Assembly (NCBI GenBank): GCA_030532825.1
Contig: JAUNKK010000003.1
Span: 22,820 to 86,819, forward strand
Length of the DNA stretch: 64,000 nt
Reading direction: 5' to 3'
DNA from: Propionibacteriaceae bacterium
Lineage (GTDB): Bacteria; Actinomycetota; Actinomycetes; Propionibacteriales; Propionibacteriaceae
A program made the position numbers and the translations under genes. Of the stretch, positions 63,858-64,000 are shown one piece after another. Numbering within the stretch: the first letter of the stretch is position 1; each line of letters starts with the position of its first letter. The notes under the pieces were generated by a model that worked only from the letters and a program-made list of their open reading frames with translations, had not been told where the DNA came from and made no database searches.

Positions 63858-64000
63858 CTAGTTGGGGAAGACCGTGATGTGGATGTGATCCTTGTGGTTG
63901 GCGGTGTCGCTGCCGCGACCGGCCATGGGACGCCAGCCCTCGGAGGCGCGGTTGACGTTCCAGATCTTCTGATCCCAGATGATGTAGTGGACCCGCCACT
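63858..64000 (-). CDS. Peptidase C-terminal end (ARB_07466-like domain), partial
   Basis: Only the last 46 residues are in the window: WRVHYIIWDQKIWNVNRASE, GWRPMAGRGSDTANHKDH and IHITVFPN before a TAG stop. The HYIIWDQ...NHKDHIHI pattern is typical of actinobacterial secreted cell-wall proteins with an ARB_07466-like, D-Ala-D-Ala-carboxypeptidase-related domain. The N-terminal part lies beyond the right edge. Role: probably cell-wall turnover (family knowledge). Confidence 0.75.
   Translation of the reverse strand, partial: WRVHYIIWDQKIWNVNRASEGWRPMAGRGSDTANHKDHIHITVFPN

Overview
The window is high-GC DNA from a Gram-positive actinomycete. The evidence is a DtxR/IdeR-type iron regulator with DtxR-like boxes, a cold-shock-domain gene overlapping a DUF3027 gene, two CIRCE-type repeats before groL, many GTG starts and ATGA/GTGA overlaps, and actinobacterial-type serC. 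The mix of inositol catabolism, pyruvate carboxylase, a large pyruvate:ferredoxin oxidoreductase and a copper nitrite reductase suits a facultative or anaerobic member such as a Propionibacteriaceae relative, but that family placement is inference. I see no phage, insertion sequence, CRISPR array or replication origin.

Layout. 1-9.3 kb (minus strand) is an inositol-type catabolic locus: two IclR regulators, iolE, then after a terminator iolD, a split transketolase, iolB, a zinc alcohol dehydrogenase and a 4-hydroxybutyryl-CoA-dehydratase-like gene cut by the left edge. No iolC kinase or iolJ aldolase is visible, and the transketolase sits exactly between iolD and iolB. I propose a kinase-free branch of inositol breakdown; this is the most interesting lead in the window. 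9.7-26.9 kb is mostly housekeeping: groL with CIRCE repeats, cutC, a Nudix hydrolase, nagB, csp, DUF3027, a purine-type permease, pyruvate carboxylase, serC, nagA, an IdeR-like regulator and thioredoxin.

27.0-33.2 kb is a three-gene redox operon: a GltD-like flavoprotein with ferredoxin clusters, NifJ, and a dihydroorotate-dehydrogenase-like protein. 33.3-36.9 kb is a MarR-regulated osmoprotectant-type ABC transporter. 36.9-38.4 kb is a divergent MntR-like regulator and MntP manganese exporter. A D-serine dehydratase follows. 39.8-44.0 kb is a siderophore ABC transporter with divergent permeases and binding protein/ATPase around a DtxR-like box. 44.0-45.8 kb is a flavin monooxygenase/FMN reductase pair.

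45.8-56.3 kb is a carbohydrate island: a LacI regulator with a GH36 alpha-galactosidase on the plus strand, and on the minus strand a nucleoside-hydrolase-like gene and an ABC sugar importer with a GH1 beta-glucosidase and an epimerase. Three near-identical 14-bp palindromes (consensus TGRRAGCGCTYTCA) precede the three transcription units, which suggests a local LacI regulon. A tRNA-Arg(CCU) follows. 56.5-59.8 kb is a second siderophore ABC system behind a DtxR-like box; its permease gene is frameshifted. 59.8-63.8 kb is a nitrite-reduction cluster (DUF2249, an NnrS-like membrane protein, and a membrane-anchored NirK fusion). The window ends in the 3' part of a probable cell-wall peptidase gene.
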